Assembly (NCBI GenBank): GCA_917880885.1
Contig: OU862913.1
Span: forward strand, 30,699,286-30,763,285
DNA: 64,000 nucleotides
Origin: Limnephilus marmoratus
Lineage: Eukaryota; Arthropoda; Insecta; Trichoptera; Limnephilidae
Reading direction: 5' to 3'
Part shown: positions 10,580-21,400 of the stretch, piece after piece
How positions within the stretch are numbered: the stretch's first letter is position 1
Layout: every line of letters starts with the position of its first letter
Notes under the pieces: model-generated
The model's input: only the letters and a program-made list of their open reading frames with translations
What the model was told of the DNA's origin: nothing
Database searches by the model: none
Position numbers and translations under genes: made by a program

Positions 10580-13500
10580 TTTTTTTTTTTTTTACATTAA
10601 CTCCACACAGGAGGCCCTGAGGAAAATAATTTCCCTCAGGGCCTATGTCATCTGGGATGCTGTGTGGAGAGTCTTTTTGAGGAGAGGAAGGAATGAACAT
10701 TGGTCTTGAAGAGACCCATGTTGTAGGAAGGAGGAAACACAGAGGCCGGCAAATCATTCCACAGCCGAGCTGTTGAACACAAGAACGAGTCGAAGAAACG
10801 ACCCGTTCTCATGTGACAAATGTCAACCGTGTACAAATGTTGGGCACGCGTTTGGCGTGTTTCCCGACTATGCACCGGTGCCGAAGGGATCAATGATGCT
10901 AGTTCTTCAGAGCATCTTCCATTGTAATACCGGTAGAACAAGGATAGCATTCCCACCCGACGCCTGTGCTCTAAAGATTGCAATCCGTCTGTTAAGATGG
11001 GAGAATCTATCAAACGGACCGCCCGTTTCTGCACAGAGTCGAGGGTATTTTTCAGGTATTTTGGAGCTCCAGACCAGAGATGGCTGCCAAATTCAACCGT
11101 GGGGCGTACTTGTGATTTGTACAAGGTTAGCAGTTGTGTACTATTAAAGTATCTGCGGGCCCTGTACAGTACGCCCAGTTTTTGGGAGGCTAACTTTACT
11201 CTGGCTTCGATGGAGCCCCCATACCTGAGCTGGTCACTTAGGGTTACACCAAGCATATCAATGGAGGGCCTGTTCGGAAGATTGCTTCCGTTGAAAGAGA
11301 CTAGATTTTCATTTCGATCCCTTTTAGACGTAATCAGACAAGATTGGGTCTTTGAAACATTAAATTCAACGAGATTATTTTTACCCCAAGAGAAAACACT
11401 CTCGAGGTAACCGTCCATTCTTTGCTTCAAAGCCCTACGAGCTGTTGGAGTTTGTGAGCCCTTTGGGGGCTTGTCAAACAAAAAGCTATCATGAACTGTA
11501 CTGTCATCCGCGTAACAGTGAATTGGTGCACATGACAAAAGGTCGTTGATGTGCAACAAAAACAAAGTCGGAGACAGAACCGATCCCTGCGGGACGCCAG
11601 CATTTATCGAGTGTGAGGAAGAAGTGAAACCATCGACTACCGTCTGAATCGACCTCTCCCTCAAGAAGTCGGCAATCCACATACACAAGGATGCGGGAAG
11701 TCCGTAAGAATGCAGTTTGTTGACAAGTCCTCGGTGCCAAACCCGGTCAAAGGCCTTGGAGATGTCCAGTGCAACCGTTTGGGTCTCACCGAAACGTTCC
11801 AGGCATCGCCCCCAAACATGCGTCACATACGCGAGAAGATCACCGCACGAGCGGTTCCGCCGGAATCCGTATTGACGGTCGTTAATAATTTTGTTCTTCT
11901 CGAGGTATGTGAGCAGTTTGTCGTTGATCACACGTTCCATCACCTTAGACAGAACTGATGTGATCGCTATGGGGCGGTAGTTGGCCGGGTTGGAGCGGTC
12001 ACCCTTCTTTGGAATAGGATGGATAACCGCTTTTTTCCAACCAGAGGGCACAGGGCCAGTCTTCAGGGACAATTTAAAAAGCTTCGTCAAAATTGGAGCT
12101 ATTTCTGCAGCGCACCTCTGCAGTACCAGGGCAGGTATTCCGTCAGGCCCACTAGCTTTATTAACATCAAGCCCTCGTAAAACATGGAGTACTTCCCGAT
12201 GCCGAATCCTCAGCTTTTTCATACGAAAACCGCAGTGAGGAACCGACGTCGGGACAGCACCTTGGTCATCGAGGGTTGAGTTATCTGCAAACATTTTACC
12301 TAATAAGTTTGCCTTTTCGGTGGCGGTGTTTGCTAGTGAGCCGTCAGGTCTGGTGAGAGGTGGCAAACTGGATTTGCAGAAATTGCGACCTATTGAGCTC
12401 GCAAGCGACCAGAATTGCCTGCTGCCATGCGGGCATGCAGCCAGCTTTCTGCTGATCTGCAGGTCGTGCTCCAATTTCGACCTATTTATGATTCTCTTGG
12501 TTTCCTTTGCCATTTTGTTGTAAGCTGTTCTGTCTTCGGATGTTCTAGATGTGTTGTAGGCTCGGTAAGCCGCGTTTTTTCGTCGCACTGCTTCAGCGCA
12601 TTGTCGACTGAACCACGGCTTTGAGCCCACACCAGTTTCCTTAACAGTAGAATGGATGAAGCCATCCATCGCGGATGTGATGACTTCACCAATTTCCTGG
12701 GCACATCTTGAGGGATCCGAAGTCCGAAAACAGACAGCTGACCACGGAAAAGCATTAAAATGTGCCCGCAGACCGAACCAATCTGCTGACCTATAGTGCC
12801 ACACTTTTCTCTTCAGCCTCTCGTTTGGTGGTCTGAAGTTTACAGGGATTGATGTCGTCACCAGGCAGTGGTCGGACGATCCTAAAGACGCTGTGACTTC
12901 AATCCTGTAACCGTGTGGCACAGTAGTTAAAAATAGATCTAACAGATTGGAACGGTGAGTCTGGACATCAGGAACCCTTGTAGGCTCCTGAACCATTTGT
13001 TCCAATCCGTAGCAAAGGGCAAAGGATTCCGCTTGGCGTCCAGCCGAGTCTGTTGATCCTGAGAACTTCAACCAAGGTTCGTTATGAACATTGAAGTCCC
13101 CCAGGACCACAAACTCTGCCGTAGGGTAGCGGGGCAAGAGGTCATCAATAGTATCGCTTAAGTGTTTGAAGAGCTCGGACGTGTCTGATTCGCTAAGGTT
13201 CGGTGAGCGGTATAAACACGCGTAGAATCTTACCGTACTGGCAAGATTGACGCGTACCCACATTACGTCGAATCTGGAGTTTTCCAGATTCAACAGTCGC
13301 ACACAGTTGACGTCAGCTCGACTATAGAGACAGACACCTCCTTTAGGTCTGAACTTGCCTGCGAGGGTGAAGCCCGGGCAGTTCAGATAGGAGGTGTCTA
13401 CAGGCTCAGCTATCTGGGTTTCAGACAGGAAAAGTAGGTTTGGGCGTTGGGAAAAAAGGTGGTGGTGGACAGAATTTAAATTGGTGTGCAGGCCGCGAAT

Positions 13501-13692
13501 GTTGGTGTAATTCACCAACAGTTTTGGCCCGCACCGGGGACGCCTACTCCTCGCCGCTGTAATGACGTTATTTGTTGATGGTTGTATATTCATGATTTTA
13601 TTTGTAGGGTTATTTAAGTGTGATATGAGGGGAAGGAAGGTCAGGGAGGGAAAAGGTAAAGGGGTGGGTAGGATGCTGGGATTCAGAGTTTC
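10580..13692 (-). mobile_element. CR1/Jockey-group LINE with single EN-RT ORF
   Basis: A 3.1-kb minus-strand non-LTR element ends in a T-run on the plus strand (its poly-A tail, 10578-10594) and is flanked by a 7-bp duplication, caatgat. It contains an intact endonuclease-RT ORF (10648-13593) and a 68-bp 3' UTR. No ORF1 is present, and the 5' UTR is shorter than in the related short elements, so the copy is probably slightly 5'-truncated. Clade placement (CR1/Daphne-like or Jockey-like) is inference. Confidence 0.88.
10648..13593 (-). CDS. LINE endonuclease-reverse transcriptase
   Basis: Uninterrupted frame of 981 residues from the ATG at 13593; the frame stays open upstream only through 5' UTR-like sequence. 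Residues ~25-245 are an APE-type endonuclease (NIRGLH, LSETQ, VLGDFNVHNEPW, SSDHCLV), which would nick the target DNA. Residues ~515-770 are the reverse transcriptase (PIPKKGDRSNPANYRPIAI, ALDISKAFDRVWH, AGVPQGSVLSP, catalytic HCYADDS near 694). The C-terminus has the SVQKRAVRLI and FFDSFLCSTARLWNDLP motifs of CR1/Jockey-group elements. It sits antisense inside BEL1 integrase. With every motif present and no stops it is one of the best-preserved ORFs here. RNA-binding ORF1 is missing. Confidence 0.92.
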   Translation of the reverse strand: MNIQPSTNNVITAARSRRPRCGPKLLVNYTNIRGLHTNLNSVHHHLFSQRPNLLFLSETQIAEPVDTSYLNCPGFTLAGKFRPKGGVCLYSRADVNCVRLLNLENSRFDVMWVRVNLASTVRFYACLYRSPNLSESDTSELFKHLSDTIDDLLPRYPTAEFVVLGDFNVHNEPWLKFSGSTDSAGRQAESFALCYGLEQMVQEPTRVPDVQTHRSNLLDLFLTTVPHGYRIEVTASLGSSDHCLVTTSIPVNFRPPNERLKRKVWHYRSADWFGLRAHFNAFPWSAVCFRTSDPSRCAQEIGEVITSAMDGFIHSTVKETGVGSKPWFSRQCAEAVRRKNAAYRAYNTSRTSEDRTAYNKMAKETKRIINRSKLEHDLQISRKLAACPHGSRQFWSLASSIGRNFCKSSLPPLTRPDGSLANTATEKANLLGKMFADNSTLDDQGAVPTSVPHCGFRMKKLRIRHREVLHVLRGLDVNKASGPDGIPALVLQRCAAEIAPILTKLFKLSLKTGPVPSGWKKAVIHPIPKKGDRSNPANYRPIAITSVLSKVMERVINDKLLTYLEKNKIINDRQYGFRRNRSCGDLLAYVTHVWGRCLERFGETQTVALDISKAFDRVWHRGLVNKLHSYGLPASLCMWIADFLRERSIQTVVDGFTSSSHSINAGVPQGSVLSPTLFLLHINDLLSCAPIHCYADDSTVHDSFLFDKPPKGSQTPTARRALKQRMDGYLESVFSWGKNNLVEFNVSKTQSCLITSKRDRNENLVSFNGSNLPNRPSIDMLGVTLSDQLRYGGSIEARVKLASQKLGVLYRARRYFNSTQLLTLYKSQVRPTVEFGSHLWSGAPKYLKNTLDSVQKRAVRLIDSPILTDGLQSLEHRRRVGMLSLFYRYYNGRCSEELASLIPSAPVHSRETRQTRAQHLYTVDICHMRTGRFFDSFLCSTARLWNDLPASVFPPSYNMGLFKTNVHSFLSSKRLSTQHPR

Positions 13693-13699
13693 CAATGAT

Positions 13700-14356
13700 G
13701 ACAAAATTCAAAAATATTTAGCAAATAGAACTATCGAATGGCATTTTATTACTCCACGCGCGCCCACTCAGGGAGGACTCTGGGAAGCTGCGGTAAAATC
13801 TGCCAAGTATCATTTATATAGAATCACTAATTGTTCATCTTTAACTTTTGAGCTACTGTACACTGTAATATGTCAAATTGAGGCGTGTTTAAACTCGAGA
13901 CCCTTGACCCCACTGTCTAACGACCCAAATGATTTGAATCCCTTAACTCCAAACCACTTTCTAATGGGCACAAGCGCGTCTGTTATTCCTGAATTGGATG
14001 TCCAAGAAGTACAATGCAACCGACGGAGTCAATATCAAAAAATGACGGAATTAATTCAATCCTTTTGGTCCAGGTGGAAGAAAGATTATCTCGGAGAACT
14101 TCAAAGAAGAACCAAGTGGCAAGTCAGTAATCAGAGGTCGCTGAAGAAGGATGACTTGGTCATTTTAAAGGAGGATAATCTGCCTCCTGCTTTATGTAAA
14201 ATGGCCCGAGTTCTATCCTCACATCCTGGAGCTGATGGAATTGTAAGGGTAGTCACCCTCAAGACTTCCCAAGGGACATTCGTGCGGCCTATAACCAAAA
14301 TATGTTTGCTGCCCCTGGAAGATAACTCGGATCCCGTCCGTTTTCTTCCTTCTTGA
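13700..14356 (+). pseudogene. BEL1 integrase C-terminal half and DUF5641-like tail
   Basis: The integrase reading resumes after the LINE with IEWHFITPRAPTQGGLWEAA (catalytic Glu region), IEACLNSRPLTPL and NHFLMG, then the C-terminal region with FWSRWKKDYLGELQRRTKW, DDLVILKEDNLPP and PITKICLLPLE, which is the DUF5641-like ending specific to BEL/Pao. The stop is at 14354-14356. This part is itself unbroken, but it is separated from the N-terminal half by 3.1 kb. Confidence 0.9.
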
Positions 14357-14986
14357 GAAAAAAGAAGAAAAAGAAGTAAACCTCATTATGTATACGACAT
14401 AACAAACAATCAATATTCTTGAGTAAAAATAATAATAACACATTAATGAAGATCGTTCATGAATATTTTGTAAATTCCACTTGACAAACTCGATGACTTT
14501 TCCTGCCCAGATGTTGATAAAAAATGGAAAATGGTTTTTCCTGGATGTGGCCCTTAACAATCAATGGATGAAGCAGAAGCCCCCTCCCTGGAATTCAAGA
14601 TTTCTTGTTTGTGTCGTACTGAGTCATTTATGTTAGGTTTCTTTTACTGTTATGTTTACATTTACCTGTTGTTGATTGAGAACTAATATTTTTGTTGTTT
14701 TTTGTTTATTGATAAAAAAAGGGTAATTCTCTGAAATGAGATTTTAAGATTCGATTTTATTATTTATTTTGAAAATATTCAAATATTGCTTGGATTTAAG
14801 TATCATTAATTATTATTGGTTTTTTGTACTATTACGCTTTTAAACTTTTCGTAATTTCCAAACTTACGTTATTAATCTTTCATGTTTATTTGTACATTTC
14901 ATGTTTATTATAGATATTTCTCTAGTTTAGAAATTAATGAATGGAAAGGGATTAACTCTTGTGATTCAACCCCTTTCGGGCGGGTG
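14357..14986 (+). other. BEL1 3' untranslated region with polypurine tract
   Basis: 630 bp without coding signal between the pol stop and the 3' LTR. The G-rich stretch cgggcggg directly before the LTR (14978-14986) is a plausible plus-strand primer, similar to the ggtgggcg before the 3' LTR of BEL2. Confidence 0.6.
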
Positions 14987-15266
14987 TGTTAAGTACTGAA
15001 TTGATTGATATTATTAATTTATTATGAGGTGAAAGTTATTTAAAAAAAGAATGCTGTTGTTTCTTGTTTGAATTTTAGTTGCTGTCATATTTTGTTAGAG
15101 AACAAAAGATCGTATTGGAAAACGGTCAAAATTATTAAAAAATGTGTTGTTTTGTAAATAAATGACTCAAAAAACAGAAACAAAACAGAAAAGAAAGTGT
15201 CTTTTAATGTAATTAAAGACTAAAAAAAAAATTTAAAAAAAATTAAAATTTACAAAACCCCTAACA
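14987..15266 (+). repeat. 3' LTR of BEL1
   Basis: 280-bp LTR matching 678-914 apart from an extra A-rich stretch near its 3' end. It is followed by the target duplication gctag. Confidence 0.9.
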
Positions 15267-15271
15267 GCTAG

Positions 15272-16008
15272 TACAAAATAAATTCGTCCGTTTTCTTAAT
15301 TTTAAAATGGGTATTCCAGAAATAGGCCACTTGCATGGATTTCATAACTATATATATCTCATAAAATCAAGTGAATAGATTTTTTTACCAAGATTACGTA
15401 AATGTTAGTAGATTTTTTTTTAGAAATTAACATTTTTTTTTATTTTAAAATAAATAAATCCATATTTGGGCCCGTGACGTCACTTCATGAAAATTTCCCG
15501 TCTACGAATATGTTCCTATTAATTTTGTGAAATTTCAATCTGATTTTTTTTTTATACGGCAACATTTGATTTCAGGCGAATTTTGCAATTTGACATTTAA
15601 CGTTCACTAGATTTTTTGTTTGTTCTCTGCGAACTTATCATTTGGTTTGACTTTTTGACAGAGTTATGAAGAGAACCCCGTACATTTTACGCTGTCTGTA
15701 CGTGTTTTAGAGGTATAATGGTAGTGATGCTAATTTTAACAAAATCAAAATTTAAACTATTCCTATTACCGTTGAACGGGGTGACTATGTGCACTTTTCA
15801 AGGTTTTTTTGGTCATACAAAAAATATTATGAGCCCTACGTCAATACAAAAAATTCAGCCTAGCTCTCTAACCATTTAGTTATAAGATTATTTTGATAAA
15901 TATCACTGATCTATTATAATTAACGAGAAAATAAATAATATTGATGGCACAATCTCGCCTACCTTATTGGGGTGAAAATGTGCCAGTATACAATTCCTTG
16001 AATATCAC
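15272..16008. other. Non-coding AT-rich interval
   Basis: No ORF, RNA gene or recognised repeat was found between BEL1 and the Harbinger-type element. The 5 bp at its left edge continue the ACTAGC repeat head interrupted by BEL1. Confidence 0.5.
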
Positions 16009-16224
16009 TAAGGGCCGTCTGTTTCAACGCTCGCTAAAGTAAAAGTATAACAAAAGGCCGTTACTATAGTTAAATTTCACCAAAATTCGTTTTTCAATCA
16101 ATTTGACTGCTTGTTTTATGTTACTTTTAACTTTTGTATTTACTTTCCGAAAACCGATAGTTACTCTAGAGTTACTCCGCCATATTGGCATATTTGACAG
16201 TTCTGGTCGATGTAAAATACGGAA

Positions 16225-16470
16225 ATGGGTGCTTCAACATTGATTACTACAGTAATCATGATAAATATTGTAGAAGAGTATGATAATGACGATGACTTCC
16301 TCATCCAATATGTCTTTCAGCGAAAACCAAAACATTTCGTCCCCGCGTCAATAATATGGTTATCTGGGATGGTTTCGAATTATTTTTGGCGCGGCACCGC
16401 ATGTCGAAAAAATCTTGCTGTTGAACAGAATTAATTCTGATATCGACATATTTAGCGTTACCTTTTAGAG
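16225..16470 (+). pseudogene. Transposase N-terminal remnant (Harbinger-like)
   Basis: The reading MINIVEEYDNDDDFLIQY...RKPK and its counterpart at 22019-22207 (FLVQYVLKRKPKTFRPRV, WDDLDFSVRHRM) resemble the acidic and RRPR-like start of PIF/Harbinger transposases. Both copies are frameshifted. The assignment rests on the ends and target duplication as much as on this weak similarity. Confidence 0.4.
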
Positions 16471-16899
16471 ACAATCTCTATTAATGGATGTATCGCAAAT
16501 TTTACAAGATCTTCAAATCAATATACCTATTGTATCATAAACATTACAAAAATATAACGTGAGTAGTAGGTTAGAATCGTTTCGTATATCGACATTAGCG
16601 AGTGAAGCTACCTTTAAAAGACTCTATTAATGCTAGGGTAGTTTGTACACGTACACCTACTACTTACGTTTTATGTAATACTCTTATAAACGGATTTTCA
16701 AAAAGCAACAAAATGTATCTTTTTCTAATGTTTTCGATACCATAAATAAATTGATGTTAGGATCTCGTAAAATATGTGACTCTTCAAATTCAAGGAGATA
16801 TCACAACTACTGGAAAGTAAATTACATTCATATTGTATATTATATATTTTATAATAGGTCGTCATTTATTTGTAAATATTCATACAAATACTTTTATCG

Positions 16900-17500
16900 G
16901 AACAAAGCCGTCAGATCCAACGACGCGAAACAAAATACAACCGGGGATATTTTGACAGTTTTTCTGATTTAGTTTACCGTGTTGCCGCATCAAAAAATAT
17001 TTCGATGCGTTTTTTGACATAATTCCGAGGAATATTCTCCTTTTTAGACTGGCCACACTGAAAACTATTACTTTGGCGAAAATCAGGGGCGTATATCTCT
17101 TTACTAACCTTGTAACTCCAAAAAAGATCGGGTCCATAGATGAACTGAATTGTAGATAGTAAACGGAAATGACAAATACGCCATTGAACCCGTATATCCG
17201 GTTCGGGTGTTTTTGTTTGTGATTGCAGATTGCAACTGTCAGAATAGTAGCGTTATACCAATACGTAAATATTTTGAATTTAAAATGTTTCTTACTAAAG
17301 CACTTCGAGGAAATTCTTAAAAGCCGTGCTATATTCGATTCTACATAGATATCTCAACTACATAGTTTAGTGGTCGTGGAGAGTTGATAGAATCGATTTT
17401 ATTACAAATCCGATGCTAGCAAAAGGAGCTTCAGTTTGTAAGTCTCATTTTGCAACGGCACAATAGAAAAATATGACAACTCGACAAAATCGCACAGCAT
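16900..17500. other. Element interior without recognised gene
   Basis: AT-rich sequence between the transposase-like remnant and the first candidate exon at 17502. Nothing recognisable was found. Confidence 0.4.
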
Positions 17501-17939
17501 TATGATGCCTCAAGGGACCACGATTACGCCAAACATCAAAAAGGTATGTAAAATCTTAAATTGCATCATTATTTATTCAGATTTAATCGGCTTACTTCAT
17601 GTTTGCTCAGGACAAAGTTGTGGAAATGATTGCAAATCGTATAATCGCAAATGGTATAACACTATGGTTTGTTCACAAACTTTGGTTAATTATATTGATT
17701 TCAATGCATAATGACTTCCCAAGGGCCATCAATGTGGTTGTTCCTGCCAAGGGGGGGGTTATATTTCTTGAAAGAAAAGAGAAGGTACCTATGTACATTT
17801 ATTAGTAAACTTAGGCACACTGAATTATAGGACGGTGTGAGTAATGAGACTAATGAGCTTGCACCATTTCCAATGCCTTTAGGCATCTACAGTATCTACC
17901 TGACCCGGGTTTTTGCTGCTAGGTAAGGAACAAACATAT

Positions 17940-18212
17940 ATGAACGAAGAAAGAAGTGTAAAAAGATTTTATATGACGCAAACGTGAATGGTAGAAGAAG
18001 TTGGGGACGCCCGAGGAAGACATGGCACGATCATGTGAATCAGATACTTGAGGCGGGCCATGTTGAAAGTAAGAATAATAGAATAGTATGTATGAGACAA
18101 TGTATGAATGCGAGTGAGGCAAAGAGTGTGTGCCAAGACCGAGTTGTTTGGCGGTCCGTCCTCTCTGCCTACCCCTGCGGAGAAAACACCGTGATGGTTA
18201 GTTAGTTAGTTA
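17940..18212 (+). mobile_element. RTE-like LINE, 3' fragment
   Basis: Plus-strand copy of the last ~85 codons of the RTE-like RT seen at 43722-45608 (RPRKTWHDHVNQILEAGH, then VVWRSVLSAYPCGE). It ends in a GTTA simple repeat (18195-18212), the same tail as the longer copy. 5'-truncated and frameshifted. Confidence 0.85.
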
Positions 18213-18568
18213 CATATGGCATGCCCCAGACGTTTGCTATTTGGATAATATTTTGTTTTAAGAATCCAAAAGTTCATTACAAAACTCCTGAATAATTCTT
18301 GAAAGGGAAAAAGTATTCTACTTTTTGTTTCCAAACTTTGGTTAATGTGTTAAATATATTTATTTCAGAACAAAACTTGTACCTAGGGACAGCAGTGAGG
18401 TTATTACTACCAAAGGGATACCAGGAGTTAACGAAGGTATGTATATGTGTTTTATATTTCTTGAAAGAGAAAAAATAAAGTAGTTTTTGTTCCCAAATTT
18501 TACTTAATATAATAAATATATTTATTTCATACTTTTTAATGTAGCTATAACTTTGTGGTTATCCATTA

Positions 18569-18800
18569 TAAATAAATGAACTAATGTTACTTTGTTTGAA
18601 CCACTAATATATTTGAGTAAAGCCGACCGGTTTCAGAGCGACGTTCCATCTTCAGGACAAACGTATATATATATACTATACTAAACGTATACTATAGTAT
18701 ACGTTTGCCCTGAAGATGGAACGGTCGTTCTGAAACCGTTCGGCTTTACTCAAATATATAAGCGGTTCAAACAAAGTAACATTGTTTCATTTATATTTAT
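18569..18800. repeat. Inverted repeat with hammerhead-like cores
   Basis: Left and right arms of ~100 bp are imperfect inverted copies around a centre near 18685. Each arm, read outward, carries CTGAAGA, one extra base, a short stem and then GAAAC: plus strand 18710-18736, minus strand 18655-18630. On the minus strand GAAACCGGTC gives a self-complementary stem III and a GUC-type cleavage site (18634-18625). The plus copy reads CCGTTC there and looks damaged. Stem I is weak (3 bp near the core). Similar to, but poorer than, 47851-48060. Confidence 0.6.
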
Positions 18801-19724
18801 GTCAGATCAAAATGTCTATACAGGCACCAGCAGTGAGATTGTTCCTGCCAAAGGGGTCCCAGGAGTTAACCAGGATAAGTTGTTCATGAGTATAATAATA
18901 AGCATTTAGTATATAACATAGTAAACTGAACATTAACATTACTCATTATTTTATTTTCTTATAGTATATATGTGTCTGTATGTAATTAGCTTTAGTTAAT
19001 ATAATAAGCCCCGATGAAGCTTGAGCTAAGCGAAATTAAATATTAAGATGAAGTCATAGTAAATAATGCAAAATCATATGTTTTTGTTTTGAAAATTTGA
19101 TCACTTAGAAGTATTGTAGATGCTTCAATTAAATACTGCGTGTAGAACATACCTTGGCCCTTAAAAATATCGGTCATTTTTTTTATAAGTTTTTTAATAA
19201 GCCTATAAAAAATAAAGTATGAGGTATAAAAAACACACTTTCAAGTCCAAACTCTCCTATTTATAAACCCCTTTTCGGATATGGTTTTATTGTGTAATGT
19301 GGCAAATTCAGTTTATTTTATAATAATCGCAAAAAAATGTTGATATTTACACCCAATCTTCCCAAAATAAAATAAAATATGCATTTTCGCGTTGATATTT
19401 TACAATACGGCCGCTAGTCGACGAATTCGGTTATTCAAAGTGACCCCTATGGCGTCCACCCAAGAACTACTGTCCACGGCATAGTAGTGAACTAGTGGAT
19501 CGCCTTAATAATAAAAAGTGGTGTATTACAAAGTGTATTTTTTAATTTAATATTTTTTATTTTGGTTGAAAGGGAAGAGTAATTCTCCATTTTGTTCATC
19601 TAACATGTAGATTTTTTCTACCATTTCTTCAAGAACTAAGATACATATTCTTTTTTCAGATATAAGCACTCCTGTGAGACCCGGAAATAGTCACGCAGTC
19701 ACAACACAACAAAATGAACATTTT

Positions 19725-20816
19725 GCATCAACTGAGGAGATGTCTCCCGAGGCAGCCGCTGCATAACCCTCCCGCGCCTCCCCCGCTGCCATGAGCAGGC
19801 CCGAAGACTGACCATGAAGGATCGGTGTCCTTAACCTGCCTCTGGTGACCCGATGCTCACTTTTCCCTAAGGTCTTCAGGTTTTTTCCCCCTTAATTTCA
19901 ACATTCTCTTCGAGGGCCTACCGGGAAGCCGGCTTAGGGATGCTGACGCCGAGTCTTGCTTGCGACTGGACTGATGGCTCTGCTCATCCTCGGCAGGACT
20001 GTCTGAACTCTTTTTCCTTTATACTAATAAACTTTTATTTCAGCTACATCAAGTGGCGGAGATGAGACGTGATACTGTGAAATAAATAATTAAAAACATG
20101 TACGCACTCGCATACTGTCTGCTAACAATGTATGCCTGGACATTGGAGGTCTAGAGTCATTTTAATAAAATGTAGATTCTTTATAAACAAAAATTAGAGT
20201 CTTGTCGTGTACTGTGAAGGAGAAAACCATCTGTTTCCTAAGAACGCTGTGGGAAAGTGGTGGGCAACCTCCAATGTTTACATATTTTTGTATATTTTGT
20301 ATAAAGCTTTTTGTGTTTACGTATTTTGACCGTGCATCAACTGAGGAGATGACTCCATGAGGCAGCCGCTGCATAACCCGATGCTCACTTTTTCCCTAGG
20401 GTCGTCAGGTTTCTTTCCCCCTTAATCCCAACATTCTCTTCGAGGGCCTACCGGGAAGCCGGCTTAGGGGTGCTGACGCCGAGTCTTGCTTGCGACTGGA
20501 CTGATGGCTCCGCTCATCGTCGGCGTGACTGCCTGAACTCTTCTTCCTTTATATTAATAAACTTTTATTTCAGATGCATCAAGTGGCGGAGATGAGACGT
20601 GATACAATGAAATAAATAACTCACAACATGTACGCACTCGCATACTGCCTGCTAACAGTGTATGCCTAGACGTTGGAGGTCTAGAGTTATTTTAATAAAA
20701 AGTACATTCTTTATAAACAAAAATTAGAGTCCTGGCATGGACGGTGAAGGAGGAAACCATCTGTTTCCTAAGAACGCTGTGGGAAAGTGGTGGGCAACCT
20801 CCAATGATTACATATT
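19725..20816 (+). repeat. Tandem duplication, 609-bp period
   Basis: The block starting gcatcaactgaggagatg at 19725 is repeated from 20334, including ttcgagggcctaccgggaag, the acceptor-like tttatttcag followed by tcaagtggcggagatgag, and the tail ending ggtgggcaacctccaatg. Copies are roughly 90% alike by eye. The first copy contains the last candidate exon of the unit upstream (stop at 19763-19765); the second copy has an earlier TGA in the same frame. Confidence 0.85.
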
Positions 20817-21006
20817 TTTGTATAAAGGTTTTTATTTTTGTGTTTTTTTTGTGTACTGTTTTTGTGCTTGTAATTTGTGCTATTATTTTGTTGTGTAATT
20901 GTATTTATTGTACATTTTATGTAAAAGATTACAGAGTTATCGTATTAAGCCAAATAATGTATTTATGGATATTCCATTGGATATATGAACAATTATATAA
21001 TACTAA

Positions 21007-21070
21007 TCGAGGTACATTGTTCTTGTCATATTATTACTGTTAATTATATGACAAGTAAAATGTACCTCGA
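21007..21070. repeat. 64-nt hairpin
   Basis: tcgaggtacatt...cttgtcata pairs with tatgacaag...aatgtacctcga across a ~16-nt loop. That gives a 24-bp stem with two mismatches. The size fits a pre-miRNA-like fold, but inverted repeats are common in transposon ends. Confidence 0.6.
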
Positions 21071-21254
21071 GGATAAGCTGTAATACAGGCGTGAATACAT
21101 TATGGCCCAGTCAACATTAGTTTCTGACTTATGCTCAATCTATCGGTGGAACCGACTCTGCATTTTTATGTGTTGTTTATCCATTGTCTTTTTGAAAATA
21201 AAAAATATTTAAAAAATGCACCTGTGAGTTTTTCATTTTTCTAATGTATTGATT

Positions 21255-21400
21255 TTTCATCTCCTCGGGATAACAGGTTTCCATCTGACAAAGCTCCCTC
21301 CTGAGAAAATGAGCTGTAAAAAACTATGTAAATCTCATTTCCTCGGAACCATCTTTGTTACATGGAACCTTGTTGTCCTGGGGGAAAGTTTTTTCATTTT
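21255..21400. repeat. Imperfect foldback
   Basis: A ~50-bp arm running from cctcgggataacagg to gaaaatgag is mirrored by ctcatttcctcgg running to tgtcctggggg, with a ~20-nt loop. Many mismatches; no function is apparent. Confidence 0.45.

Larger units (their letters stand above)
678..15266 (+). mobile_element. BEL/Pao LTR retrotransposon BEL1, broken by nested insertions
   Basis: Two direct repeats starting tgttaagtactg and ending cccctaaca bound the element. They are flanked by an identical 5-bp target duplication, gctag (673-677 and 15267-15271). The internal order is Gag, CCHC knuckles, A17-type aspartic protease, RT with YMDD, RNase H, integrase and a C-terminal DUF5641-like region, which is diagnostic of BEL/Pao. 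Without the insertions at about 1936-6194, 7309-7978 and 10580-13692 it is about 6.6 kb, normal for the family. Stops, frameshifts and a deletion make it non-autonomous. The unequal LTR lengths (237 and 280 bp) fit an old insertion. Confidence 0.93.
17502..19765 (+). other. Unrecognised multi-exon coding unit with duplicated exons
   Basis: I do not recognise the product. Candidate exons are: 17502-17543 from ATGATGCC to a donor AAG|GTATGT; 17612-~17655 (DKVVEMIANRIIANG) after tgctcag; ~18370-18438 after atttcag to GAAG|GTATGT; ~18806-18871 after atgtcag to an AACCAGG end followed by a non-standard ATAAGT; and 19661-19765 after ttttttcag, ending TAA. The last three join in phase 1. The third and fourth are tandem copies (SSEVITTKGIPGVNE and SSEIVPAKGVPGVNQ); a third decayed copy lies near 17710-17755. 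The third exon has a 1-base deletion relative to the fourth, so it may be dead or skipped. The unit could be a second ORF of the transposon, a captured host gene or residue. Confidence 0.4.

Noticed and set aside
10773..12624. Several plus-strand ORFs of 67-137 aa
   Set aside because: Antisense shadows of the intact LINE EN-RT ORF.
18586..18780. Treating the foldback simply as an rho-like or host terminator
   Set aside because: Wrong kind of organism, and the arms carry structured motifs and extend well beyond a terminator stem.
20744..21043. 99-aa hydrophobic ORF that could pass for a membrane protein
   Set aside because: AT-rich low-complexity sequence at the end of a tandem duplication; the other copy does not keep the frame.
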